DNA of 64,000 nucleotides from Roseiarcus sp963829505 (GTDB lineage: Bacteria; Pseudomonadota; Alphaproteobacteria; Rhizobiales; Beijerinckiaceae): positions 1,302,001-1,366,000 of the forward strand of contig CAWHIL010000001.1 of assembly GCA_963829505.1 (NCBI GenBank), read 5' to 3'. Below are positions 26,576 through 35,601 of the stretch, piece by piece (within the stretch, counting starts at the first letter, position 1; every line of letters starts with the position of its first letter). The notes below the pieces were generated by a model, which was not told where the DNA came from, searched no databases, and saw only the letters and a list, made by a program, of their open reading frames with translations. Made by a program: the position numbers and the translations under genes.

Positions 26576-26684
26576 AAACCGGGTGATACTGGGCGCGAGC
26601 CGACGACATCCCGGAGTTGGTCGACGCTAACGATAGGGTTTACGGAGGAAGCAACAAGCGGGCGTCCCATCGAAGGAGGTCCTC

Positions 26685-27065
26685 ATGCTGAGCAAAGGCT
26701 CGCTCGCGGTGGCTGCGGCGCTGACGGTCCTGCCGATGTGCGCGTTCGCAAGCGACGCAACCCGCTGTGTCGACGTCTCGGTGCCCAAAAATGCGGTCGA
26801 GGCGGAAAAGGGTCAGTGGATCGTGCTGACGCCGGATCAGTGGGAGTTCCTGCGCGGAATCTACGCCATGAACCCGTCGACCCCGCCCGGCCTCCCCCTG
26901 GGCGACAAGGCGGTGCTCGCCAAGATCGACGGCCACGAGAACGGGCTGGTTTTCTTTCTCGATGGCGACCGGGCCTGCACGCCGATGGAGGCGCCGAAGG
27001 CTCTGCTGACGTTGCTCGACGACGTGGCGACCGCCAAAATCGCCCACGAGGGCGACGGGCTTTAA
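26685..27065 (+). CDS. Exported hypothetical protein
   Basis: 126 aa with a signal peptide (MLSKGSLAVAAALTVLPMCAFAS, cleavage after AFA) and a strong GGAGGT ribosome site. The mature protein of about 104 aa has two Cys (RCVDVSVP and DRACTPM) that could form one disulfide, and a central TPDQWEFLRGIYAMNPSTPP. I do not recognise the family. The gene lies downstream of a near-consensus sigma-54 promoter, so expression may respond to nitrogen or another RpoN signal. Periplasmic location inferred. Confidence 0.68.
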   Translation: MLSKGSLAVAAALTVLPMCAFASDATRCVDVSVPKNAVEAEKGQWIVLTPDQWEFLRGIYAMNPSTPPGLPLGDKAVLAKIDGHENGLVFFLDGDRACTPMEAPKALLTLLDDVATAKIAHEGDGL

Positions 27066-27339
27066 AGGCTCGTGCGTGGCGGCGGGGCGTATCGGGGGCG
27101 TCATCGACGCTCCGCTTTCTCGCCGCCGCGCCCGACCCAGACCTTCAAGCGCGCGGCGGCGGAAATGCATCGCAGCCAAGCCGAACAATCATGGCTGCCG
27201 GATGGCGCCGGCTGACGTGGATCAATGCAATTCTCCCGAATCGGTCTAGGCGTTTTCGCGTCGGGCCAGGCGCGCAGGGGGCGCACGCCGGGAGCGGAGG
27301 AAAATATCGAGCAGGCCCGACGGGGAGAGGAGGCCTGTC

Positions 27340-27555
27340 ATGCATGTTCGAGCGGGTCATCGGACCGTCCACGCGCCGCCGCGAATGCCCGGCGCACACA
27401 GCGGCCACGGGACGACGCCGGTCCGGAAACCGAAACATCACATTGCCCTCGCGGTCGTCTGGAAACGCGTCCGTCGGCGGGAGTGGATGACCGAGGACAT
27501 GGCGCGCGCCCTGCGCCGCCGGTCGCTTCTGCAGGACAACCCCGCGTCGGGGTGA
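27340..27555 (+). CDS. Small basic hypothetical protein
   Basis: 71 aa, positively charged and His/Arg-rich (MHVRAGHRTVHAPPRMPGAH...), with a helix-like segment WKRVRRREWMTEDMARALRRR. The main support is a strong Shine-Dalgarno, AGAGGAGG, 7 nt before the ATG. No family recognised. The 527-bp stretch around it (27066-27592) contains nothing else I can support. Confidence 0.4.
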   Translation: MHVRAGHRTVHAPPRMPGAHSGHGTTPVRKPKHHIALAVVWKRVRRREWMTEDMARALRRRSLLQDNPASG

Positions 27556-27592
27556 GGGCGCGCTCATCGCGCGCGGGCGCGGACGGGGAAGG

Positions 27593-27910
27593 TCACGCGG
27601 CGCGCGGGGCGATGAGGTCGAGCGCCGGCCCCAGTTCGCGGCGCCGCTCCATCAGGTCATGGTCGGCCTGCAAGCCAAGAAAGAATCCGGCGGTGAGGCC
27701 AAAATAGCGCGTTAAGCGCAGGTCGGTGTCGGCGGTGACCGACCGCTTGCCGTGGACGATCTCGTTGATCCTCCGAGGCGGCACGCGCAAGGCGTGCGCG
27801 AGCCCCGTCTGGCTCAGACCGAGCGGCCGCAGGAACTCCTCAAGCAGAATCTCGCCCGGCGTCGGATTGGGAAGCCAGTCCGTCTCAATGATAGTCGACG
27901 ATTTCGACAT
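27593..27910 (-). CDS. higA: HigA-type antitoxin
   Basis: 105-aa XRE-family antitoxin of a type II system. The start at 27910 (MSKSSTIIETDWLPNPTPGE) gives the usual HigA leader; the core is ILLEEFLRPLGLSQTGLAHA, recognition helix VPPRRINEIVHGKRSV, and TDLRLTRYFGLTAGFFLGLQ. It overlaps the 3' end of the toxin gene by 26 bp, the toxin-first order typical of higBA. It should neutralise HigB and repress the operon through the operator just upstream of higB. Confidence 0.9.
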   Translation of the reverse strand: MSKSSTIIETDWLPNPTPGEILLEEFLRPLGLSQTGLAHALRVPPRRINEIVHGKRSVTADTDLRLTRYFGLTAGFFLGLQADHDLMERRRELGPALDLIAPRAA

Positions 27911-28166
27911 CCGCCGGTCCTCCTTCGCGCCAGGTGAAGCAAATGCGCCATTGGTCATTGATGCGGATCGAATATTGTCCTGCCCGTTCACTCTTCAACG
28001 CCTCGAGTCTGTTGCCCGGCGGCGCGCGAAGATCGTCCAGGCGGCGCGCCTGGTTTAGGAGTTGCAGCTTTCTGAGCGCGATGGCCTGAATGTCGCCTGG
28101 CAGCCTCCGGCTCCTCTGGCCCGACCAGATCAGCGCCGTCTCGCGGTCGGCGAAGCCTTGGATCAT
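27885..28166 (-). CDS. higB: HigB-type RelE-fold toxin
   Basis: 93-aa ribosome-dependent mRNA interferase of the RelE/HigB (plasmid maintenance killer) family. MIQGFADRETALIWSGQRSRRLPG, then LRKLQLLNQARRLDDLRAPPGNRLE and the catalytic-end strand GQYSIRINDQWRICFTWREG, with the Arg/Trp pattern typical of the family. First gene of the operon, overlapping higA. Complete, with no visible inactivating change. Confidence 0.9.
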   Translation of the reverse strand: MIQGFADRETALIWSGQRSRRLPGDIQAIALRKLQLLNQARRLDDLRAPPGNRLEALKSERAGQYSIRINDQWRICFTWREGGPADVEIVDYH

Positions 28167-28173
28167 GGCGATT

Positions 28174-28193
28174 CATAACGCATAACGTTATAC
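28174..28193 (-). promoter_or_regulatory. higBA operator/promoter
   Basis: Directly upstream of higB: two tandem CATAACG (28174-28187) running into the palindrome ATAACGTTAT (28182-28191). On the higB strand this includes TATAAC, a -10-like hexamer. Fits autorepression by HigA. Confidence 0.55.
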
Positions 28194-28283
28194 GGGACAA
28201 GGTCTCGGCGCGGCTTCTCGGCGCAATCCCCGACGCGCTCGCTTTCATCGCGCCCTTGTCCCGGCGGTAGCGCTCGGGCCGCC

Positions 28284-28884
28284 TCAGCCGTCGATCCGCG
28301 ATTTCGCGCTTAAAGGGCCGCCGCGCCAGACATAGGCCGCGAGCAGAGGTTCGTCGCCCGTCCGCATGGCGTGCGACGTCCACGACGGATGATGGATGAG
28401 CGAGCCCGGCGGGCGGAGCGTCCAGTCGGACGTCCCCTTGCGCCATGAGGCGCGGCCGGCAAGCGGCAGGTAGATCTCCTCGGCCTCGTGCGAATGGGCG
28501 GGATAGTCCGTGTCAGGGCCGAGGAGGAGAACGCCGCAGGCGATTTCTTCGCTCTCGAACGCGCCCCGTTCGCCGATCCATTCGCAATAGCCGTAAGCGT
28601 CGAGAAAGCGCGGGCCGAAGTCGTCGGCGTCATAGGTCTGCCGCCAGTCAAACGCTTGCGCCAGGCCTGTAACAGAACTCGGTCAAGGCCCGCGTCTCCG
28701 GCGCCGCAAAGCGCGCGAGGTCAGGCAGGGCGGCGACCACCGGCAACGTGCGCGGAGCGACCGGCCGGGCGATCAGCGTCTCCGGCCAGTCGCTGAGGAA
28801 CGGCGCCGCCTCCGGGCCGGCGGATTCGAGAAGCCGCCGCAAAGCGCCGACGAGCGGACGCAACGGTTGCTCGGCGCGCGTCAT
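28284..28884 (-). pseudogene. DMSP-lyase-family cupin, single-base frameshift
   Basis: Cupin enzyme related to the dimethylsulfoniopropionate lyase family (DddL/Q/W type), about 199 aa when repaired. MTRAEQPLRPLVGALRRLLE starts it, overlapping the DUF488 stop (ATGA). The frame breaks at the GGCC at 28664-28667. Dropping one base joins LTEFCYRLAQAFDWRQTYDA and continues through EWIGERGAFESEEIACGVLLL, metal motif PAHSHEAEEIYLPLAG (HxHxxxE and Tyr) and HHPSWTSHAM to the stop at 28284. All metal ligands are present. Whether it cleaves DMSP or is a family relative with another substrate is unknown. Confidence 0.7.
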
Positions 28885-29441
28885 CGCTGAGCCTCGGGCG
28901 AGACGGAGGCGCTCCTTGGATAGGTCAGCGCCCCATCGTCTCGCAGCCTCGCGGCCGGCGTCATCCGCGCCGGCTCGATGGGACCGGGGCCGAGAATGTG
29001 CAGGACCTCCTCGCCGACCGCGAGGAGATAGTCCGCGATGATCCGCCGATGGCATCGCCACCATACGGCTTCGGCGCACATCAGAGCGGCGGGCGCGGCG
29101 CGCCCGAGCCCACGCATTTCCTCGAACCCCGAGCGGAACTCCCCGCCCATGGCGTAGTCGGCGTAATTGTGGAAGCTGGCGTTGTCCCAGAAGGCGTTGA
29201 CCTCGGACGACACGCCGCGCTGGACGCCCCTTAAGCCACCGAGAGTAGGCATATGCCGATAGGCGACGCCGCGCGCGGCGAGCGAGGCCGGAAGGACGTC
29301 GCGGTTGAATTGCGGGTTCGTTCGCGAGCGCGGCACGCTCCGGACGTCAACGACGAGTTTTACGTCCGCGGCTTCGAGCAGCGCGGCGAACTCCTCGATC
29401 GAGCGAGTCGAGTGTCCGATGGTGAAGAAGGGATGGTCCAT
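28881..29441 (-). CDS. DUF488 domain protein
   Basis: 186-aa protein of the DUF488 family. Signature segments: FTIGHSTRSIEEFAALL at the start, VVDVRSVPRSRTNPQFN, and CAEAVWWRCHRRIIADYLL, the conserved Cys-Ala-Glu/Cys-His region suggestive of a redox or nucleic-acid enzyme; function is unproven. It overlaps the start of the DMSP-lyase-like gene by 4 bp (ATGA), so the two are translationally coupled. Confidence 0.87.
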   Translation of the reverse strand: MDHPFFTIGHSTRSIEEFAALLEAADVKLVVDVRSVPRSRTNPQFNRDVLPASLAARGVAYRHMPTLGGLRGVQRGVSSEVNAFWDNASFHNYADYAMGGEFRSGFEEMRGLGRAAPAALMCAEAVWWRCHRRIIADYLLAVGEEVLHILGPGPIEPARMTPAARLRDDGALTYPRSASVSPEAQR

Positions 29442-29480
29442 CCTGGCGATCCCGTCGGCGCCTTGTCCGCCCTGCGCCGC

Positions 29481-29777
29481 TCAGGGCTTCAGGTGCTCGA
29501 TCTCGATGAAGGCGAAGTCGTAAGCGTTGGCGTTGACCACATTGTGCTCGACGCCGGCCCGGCGCGCGTAAGGAACGTGCCGGGTGAGCTTGGCGATCCG
29601 CGACCCGCCGCCGGGCTCCTCCAGCAGAAGCTCGCCGTCCGCGAGCGGCACGACGACGTAGTCCGCCTCGTGGGCGTGCCATCCCGTCTCGGCTCCGGGC
29701 GCGAACCTCCACTCCGTGACGCGCACATGCGGCTCGGAGATGTGGATGTGGGGCGCGGCTTTCGGTCGTGATGACAT
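29481..29777 (-). CDS. Small cupin protein
   Basis: 98-aa single cupin domain. Motif HISEPHVRVTEWRFAPGAET leads to GWHAHEADYVVVPLADGEL, giving the His-x-His/Glu metal set, and a closing strand HNVVNANAYDFAFIEIEHL. Complete and compact. It lies 39 bp upstream of the DUF488 gene on the same strand and may head a three-gene unit (cupin, DUF488, DMSP-lyase-like). Substrate unknown. Confidence 0.75.
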   Translation of the reverse strand: MSSRPKAAPHIHISEPHVRVTEWRFAPGAETGWHAHEADYVVVPLADGELLLEEPGGGSRIAKLTRHVPYARRAGVEHNVVNANAYDFAFIEIEHLKP

Positions 29778-29891
29778 GGGGGCGGTTCCGTCGCGGTTGA
29801 AGCGCCGAGCCTACGCCAACCCTTGCGTCTCGTCGCGTCGCCCAAGCGGCCTCGCTCAGCCGTCGGACAGACCGGAGAGGACGCGCGGGCT

Positions 29892-30995
29892 TCAGCCGGC
29901 AAGCCCCCGGTAGGCCTTGAGCGTGAAGTCGGCGGCGCGGGCGAAAACCTGCTCCCTCCAGTCATCGGCGTCGATGGTCAGCGCGTCGCGGACTCTCGCC
30001 TTGATGGCGCGGGCGAGCGGCGATTGCATGCTCAGGCCCGAGGCGAGGCCGCGCGCATGGAGCCAGTTGTCGCCGCGGATCGCCTCCAGCACCTCGTCGA
30101 GTTCGACCGTGCCGTATTCGAGGCCGATCGCGGTGATCTCGGCGGAAGGCAGGGTCTTCCCGAGGCTGCCGATGAGCGGGCCGGCGACGGGCGGCGACTT
30201 CGACGTGCCGTCCACGGTCGACTTGACCTCGTCGCCCCACCAGGTCCGCGCCCGCTGAAAGGCTGGCGCATCGGGGGCAATGACTGAGATCGGCTCGCCG
30301 TAACCCCTTGGCCCGAGGCCGGTATGGACGTCGATGACGGCGACCCGCTTCGCCGCCTGTCCATGGCGCGCGAGGATGGCGCGAAACGTCGCGTTCGACC
30401 AGGTTGGGCCATGCCCGCCGAAGAAGAGGCCGTCCGGAAAGGCATACTGCCCGCCGGCGACGGCGGCCTGATAAGCCTTCATGCCGCCGTTGGCCGCGCG
30501 CCAGGCGGCGAGCGCTTCCTCCGCCCGGGCGCGGGCCGGGCCGTCCCAGTCGGCGGGAACCAGGAAATCGTGGATTTCGGCGTAGCGCGGGTTTTCGGGC
30601 AGGGGCTTGCCGAAGTCCCGGAAGTTGCGGTTGAGGTCGACGTTCTCTTCGGTCACCCGCCGGACATGGGAGAAGCCGTACGGATTGACCGCGTGGACGA
30701 AGAGCGCCGCGACCGAGGGCGGCCGCGCGGCGACGATACCCTCCCCGACGAGCCCGGTCTGGCAGCCGGAGCCGCAAATCCCCTCGTTGCCGTGCGTGCC
30801 GGAGATGACGACGAACAGGTTCTCCCCGCCTATGTCCCCGAACCGGGCGACGTCGATCGCCAATTCCTCGCCCTCCGCTCCGCAGGCGGCAGGGTTGACG
30901 TGGGATTCGAGGACCGCCCCGCCGGCGCGGGCCGCATCGAGGAATTTTGTCCGCGCCGCCGCGTAGGTTTTCGAGAAGTAGTGCGAGATCGCCAT
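29892..30995 (-). CDS. DUF2817 M14-like metallopeptidase-family protein
   Basis: 367 aa from MAISHYFSKTYAAARTKFLD at 30995; upstream frame rejected as noncoding. Zinc-carboxypeptidase-like fold: first ligand pair in VISGTHGNEG (HxxE), then LFVHAVNPYGFSHVRRVTEENVDLNRNF, a hallmark of DUF2817/M14, a further His in VIDVHTGLG, and catalytic Glu region IGLEYGTVELDEVL. Probably hydrolyses a small amide or peptide; substrate unknown. It lies between the cupin genes and a ureC remnant. Confidence 0.82.
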   Translation of the reverse strand: MAISHYFSKTYAAARTKFLDAARAGGAVLESHVNPAACGAEGEELAIDVARFGDIGGENLFVVISGTHGNEGICGSGCQTGLVGEGIVAARPPSVAALFVHAVNPYGFSHVRRVTEENVDLNRNFRDFGKPLPENPRYAEIHDFLVPADWDGPARARAEEALAAWRAANGGMKAYQAAVAGGQYAFPDGLFFGGHGPTWSNATFRAILARHGQAAKRVAVIDVHTGLGPRGYGEPISVIAPDAPAFQRARTWWGDEVKSTVDGTSKSPPVAGPLIGSLGKTLPSAEITAIGLEYGTVELDEVLEAIRGDNWLHARGLASGLSMQSPLARAIKARVRDALTIDADDWREQVFARAADFTLKAYRGLAG

Positions 30996-31178
30996 GGCGG
31001 GCCTCGAAGTCTTGGGCGGATGAAAGCCTCGTCGCCCGTCGTTCCGGTTCACGGGCGGGCGCCCGGTCCGACCTTGCCTTTCGGCAGGCTGGGAAACAAG
31101 AAAAGCGGCGGTCGGCCGGCGACGTGCGGGAGGGGTTTGCGGAGGCGCCACTCCAAAACTGTCACCGCAATCCCGGGT

Positions 31179-31304
31179 CGCGCGCGGCCGTAAGCCGCGA
31201 ACATCGGCCGGTAGTGGACCGGCTCTGGCGTCGGGATCGACGCATTGGTGTCGCCCATTGGCACGGCCGCGATCACGCCGCCCTTGATGACGCAGTCGGG
31301 CTTC
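31179..31304 (-). pseudogene. Duplicated fragment of ureC
   Basis: About 125 bp closely matching an internal part of the intact ureC (about 31842-31963), with roughly 13 differences by hand count. It encodes a degenerate VIKGGVIAAVPMGDTNASIP...PVHYRPMFAAYGRAR. Flanked by unrelated sequence on both sides. Likely left by a past duplication or recombination at the urease locus, which may also explain why ureEFG do not follow ureC. Confidence 0.8.
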
Positions 31305-31349
31305 GTTCGTGGCGGTCTGCGACAGCGCCGGAGGGATGTCGAAAATGCG

Positions 31350-31425
31350 CCCTGTTCGTCGCAAAAACTATCCCTGTTCCGCCCAAAACCCTCCCTGTTC
31401 CCGACAAAAACTCTCCCTGTTATTT
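31350..31425 (+). repeat. Four CCCTGTT direct repeats at 21-22 bp
   Basis: CCCTGTT occurs at 31350, 31372, 31393 and 31415 (steps 22, 21, 22), with spacers of the type C.CG.CAAAAACT. Two helical turns per unit. Located between the ureC fragment and ureC, in a 588-bp stretch without a gene (30996-31583). Iteron-like binding sites or the relic of a mobile-element end. Confidence 0.65.
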
Positions 31426-31583
31426 GAACAATAAGGAAATGGTTGATGACTGTTCCGAGTGCTCAGCCAACCTCCTGGTGCACCGCGTCCAGCCAGGAGT
31501 TCTCTGGCGCGCCCACGGCCGCACACAGGTCGAACCCGCAAATCTGCGCGGAAGGCGCTCGGGAGTCTCCCACCCCTCCCCCC

Positions 31584-33320
<1,737 letters not shown>

Positions 33321-33329
33321 CGGGAGCAC

Positions 33330-33725
33330 TCACGGCACGGGGGAGAACGAGGGGAACTTCAGCGCCTCGCCGTCGAACGTCACCGTCGAAGCGCAGCCAA
33401 GCTCTGTGTTGATCTCGGCGAGAAAATAGTCGGGGAAGTCGGCTTTGCCGGACCGATACGCGGCAAGCGCGCTCCGGGCTGCGCGACGATAGGGGATCTC
33501 GAGATCGTCCATCGACAGAACGCCTTCGACGAGATGCGCGACGTCCGGCCGCTCGCGCTTGTATCGTCGCGCGAGTGTCCAGGCGAACTCGGCAAGCACG
33601 ACAGGATTGACGAGACACGGCTCCTCGGCCGCAACTTGGTCAACGAAACGGCGCGCGCGTTCGCATTGCGCCGGATCGTCGTCGATGAACAGACGGAGAA
33701 GAACGTTGGTGTCGAGACCGATCAT
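33330..33725 (-). CDS. PIN-domain (VapC-like) toxin
   Basis: 131-aa PIN ribonuclease. Acidic metal-binding residues are seen in MIGLDTNVLLRLFIDDD (Asp5 first), VVLAEFAWTLARRY (Glu), then ADFPDYFLAEINTELGC and TFDGEALKFPSF, the late Asp. Complete. Its start overlaps the antitoxin stop by 4 bp (ATGA-type), and its TGA is immediately followed by the alternative GTG start of ureC. A type II toxin inserted between urease structural genes. Confidence 0.88.
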   Translation of the reverse strand: MIGLDTNVLLRLFIDDDPAQCERARRFVDQVAAEEPCLVNPVVLAEFAWTLARRYKRERPDVAHLVEGVLSMDDLEIPYRRAARSALAAYRSGKADFPDYFLAEINTELGCASTVTFDGEALKFPSFSPVP

Positions 33726-34027
33726 GTGCCCCGGCTTCGTCGGTCGCGCTCAAGCATCGCCTCGGTGATCGCCTCGTCGATCGCCTTGTCGATATCCAGC
33801 CCCGGTTCGCCGACGCTGAACGCGTTGGCGCGCGCGAAATCGACGATCCGTCGCCGCTTCCGAGCCTCGATCCGCACCGATCCATCCGACGTCTGCACGA
33901 AGCGAAGCCGGTCGCCGGCCTTGACGTCGAGCACATGCCGAAGCGCGCTCGGCACCGTGATCTGGCCCTTGCTCGTGACGGTCGCTTCGCCGAAATCCTG
34001 TTCGACCTGCCGACGGGTCGTGGCCAT
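33722..34027 (-). CDS. AbrB/MazE-type antitoxin
   Basis: 101-aa SpoVT/AbrB swapped-hairpin DNA-binding protein: GEATVTSKGQITVPSALRHVL and KAGDRLRFVQTSDGSVRIEA, then a toxin-binding helical tail (IDKAIDEAITEAMLERDRRS). Partner of the downstream PIN toxin, 4-bp overlap. An 8-bp-arm inverted repeat upstream is the probable autoregulatory operator, so the pair has its own control inside the urease cluster. Confidence 0.88.
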   Translation of the reverse strand: MATTRRQVEQDFGEATVTSKGQITVPSALRHVLDVKAGDRLRFVQTSDGSVRIEARKRRRIVDFARANAFSVGEPGLDIDKAIDEAITEAMLERDRRSRGT

Positions 34028-34044
34028 AGGAGCGCTCCGCTGGA

Positions 34045-34070
34045 TTCCTTACCTGGACGAATGTAAGGAA
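34045..34070. promoter_or_regulatory. Operator inverted repeat upstream of the antitoxin gene
   Basis: TTCCTTAC (34045-34052) and GTAAGGAA (34063-34070), a perfect 8-bp inverted repeat with a 10-bp spacer, just before the antitoxin start at 34027 and after ureAB. Fits binding by a dimeric AbrB-type protein. Confidence 0.65.
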
Positions 34071-34101
34071 GGCGAACATGTAATGCAAGCTTCGCGACCC
34101 A

Positions 34102-34722
34102 TCACACCTTCCCCATCACCTGCTGGCGGAATCCGTGGACCTCGCGTTTGCCCGCGAGCGGCACGAGGCGGACGGTGCGGCTCTGGCCCGGTTCGAAGCG
34201 GACCGCGGTGCCCGCCGGAATGTCGAGGCGGAAGCCGCGCGTCTTCTTGCGCTCGAACTTCAGCGCCGGGTTGGTCTCGAAGAAATGGTAATGCGAGCCG
34301 ACCTGGATCGGCCGGTCGCCCGAGTTCGACACATCGAGCACGATCGTCTCGCGGCCCTCGTTCATCACGATCTCGCCGGCCTCCGTCACAATCTCGCCGG
34401 GTGGATGGGCGTCGTCGGCGCCGCGGATCGGATGATGCACGGTGACGAGCTTCGTGCCGTCGGGGAACGTCGCCTCGACCTGGATGTCGTAAATCATCGC
34501 GGCGATCCCCTCCATCACCTGGTCGGCCGAGACGACGTGTGCGCCGGCCTCCATGAGTTCGGCGACGGAGCGGCCGTCGCGCGCGCCCTCGACGACGAAG
34601 TCGGTGATGAGCGCGACCGCCTCGGGGTGGTTCAGCTTGACGCCGCGCTCGAGCCTGCGCCTCGCCACCATCGCCGCCATCGCGACGAGCAGCTTGTCCT
34701 TTTCCCGCGGCGTCAGAATCAT
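34102..34722 (-). CDS. ureAB: Fused urease gamma-beta subunit (UreA-UreB)
   Basis: 206-aa fusion. Residues 1-100 are UreA (gamma): MILTPREKDKLLVAMAAMVA, LNHPEAVALITDFVVEGARD and DIQVEATFPDGTKLVTVHHP. Residues about 108-206 are UreB (beta): PGEIVTEAGEIVMNEGRETI, GSHYHFFETNPALKFER and FRLDIPAGTAVRFEPGQSRT. Gamma-beta fusions occur in several alphaproteobacteria and in Helicobacter. The start follows GAGGGA. Lies 54 bp downstream of ureD and upstream of the toxin-antitoxin insertion. Structural subunit assembled with UreC. Confidence 0.94.
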   Translation of the reverse strand: MILTPREKDKLLVAMAAMVARRRLERGVKLNHPEAVALITDFVVEGARDGRSVAELMEAGAHVVSADQVMEGIAAMIYDIQVEATFPDGTKLVTVHHPIRGADDAHPPGEIVTEAGEIVMNEGRETIVLDVSNSGDRPIQVGSHYHFFETNPALKFERKKTRGFRLDIPAGTAVRFEPGQSRTVRLVPLAGKREVHGFRQQVMGKV

Positions 34723-34776
34723 GGTCCGTCCCTCTTTCGCCTTCGGCGTCCGCCTTGCCCCGGCGGATATCCGCAC

Positions 34777-35601
34777 CTAGCGCCACAGGCGCGGCGGAGC
34801 GCGTCCCGTCATCGCCACAATGGCCGCGATCGCGGCCTCGCGCAATCGGCTGGGGGTCTTCGACAGGAGGCGGGCGACGAGGATCCCGTCGAAGGCGCTG
34901 GCGCCCGCCTCCACGTCGGCCGCGTGGGGATCGAGCGCCGCCCGCACGTCGGGCAGGCGGGCTTCGATATCGGGCGCCGCGGCGAGGATCGTCGTCAGAC
35001 CCCGCGCGCCCGCGCCGCTCGCCGGCCGGTCGAGCGTCGCTCCGCCGTCGTCGATCCGGGTCTCGTCGGCGAAGACGAGCCGCCCGTCGCGCCGCAGGCG
35101 CCAGGAATCGCGGAGGCGGGCCTGAACGCGCGTCTCCCCCATCGCCAGCCGGCCGAACACCAGCGTCTCGACGGCGACGCACTCGGCGTCGGCCGCCATG
35201 TCGATCGTCAGCGTCCGGTCGAGCGCGGCGGCGTCGAAGAGAATGGTCTCCAACGGCAGCCAGAGGAGGCACGCGCGCTTTTCCAGCGTGAGCGTCGTTG
35301 CGATCCGCGCCGCCGGCCCGTCGCTGCGATAGATCTTGTCCGCCCCGGGCGTGGTCGCCTCGACCGCGGCGCCCGCATCGAGGGCGAGCGCGATCGTGTA
35401 GGAGTCGCCGCCGGCGACGCCGCCGCCGGTGTTGACGATCACCGCTTCGCATGGGTTCGTCGAGCGAGGAAAGCGCCAGCGCAGGCCTCCGGTCTCGAAC
35501 AGGCGCCTCGGCTCGGTCCGGCGGCCGACCCTGGCGAATTCCGCTCGCGCCTCTCCCCTGGCGCGCTGCGACGCGCGCCCATCCGCCGCGCCTTCGGTCA
35601 C
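34777..35601 (-). CDS. ureD: Urease accessory protein UreD
   Basis: 274-aa chaperone for nickel/CO2 loading of apourease. The GTG at 35601 was chosen because it overlaps the upstream glycosyltransferase stop (GTGA) and gives the usual UreD length; an ATG at 35643 would overlap it by 46 bp. Typical UreD segments: AVIVNTGGGVAGGDSYTIAL, KIYRSDGPAARIATTLTLEK, CLLWLPLETILFDAAALDR. First of the urease genes. Its partners UreE, UreF and UreG are not in the window. Confidence 0.9.
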   Translation of the reverse strand: MTEGAADGRASQRARGEARAEFARVGRRTEPRRLFETGGLRWRFPRSTNPCEAVIVNTGGGVAGGDSYTIALALDAGAAVEATTPGADKIYRSDGPAARIATTLTLEKRACLLWLPLETILFDAAALDRTLTIDMAADAECVAVETLVFGRLAMGETRVQARLRDSWRLRRDGRLVFADETRIDDGGATLDRPASGAGARGLTTILAAAPDIEARLPDVRAALDPHAADVEAGASAFDGILVARLLSKTPSRLREAAIAAIVAMTGRAPPRLWR

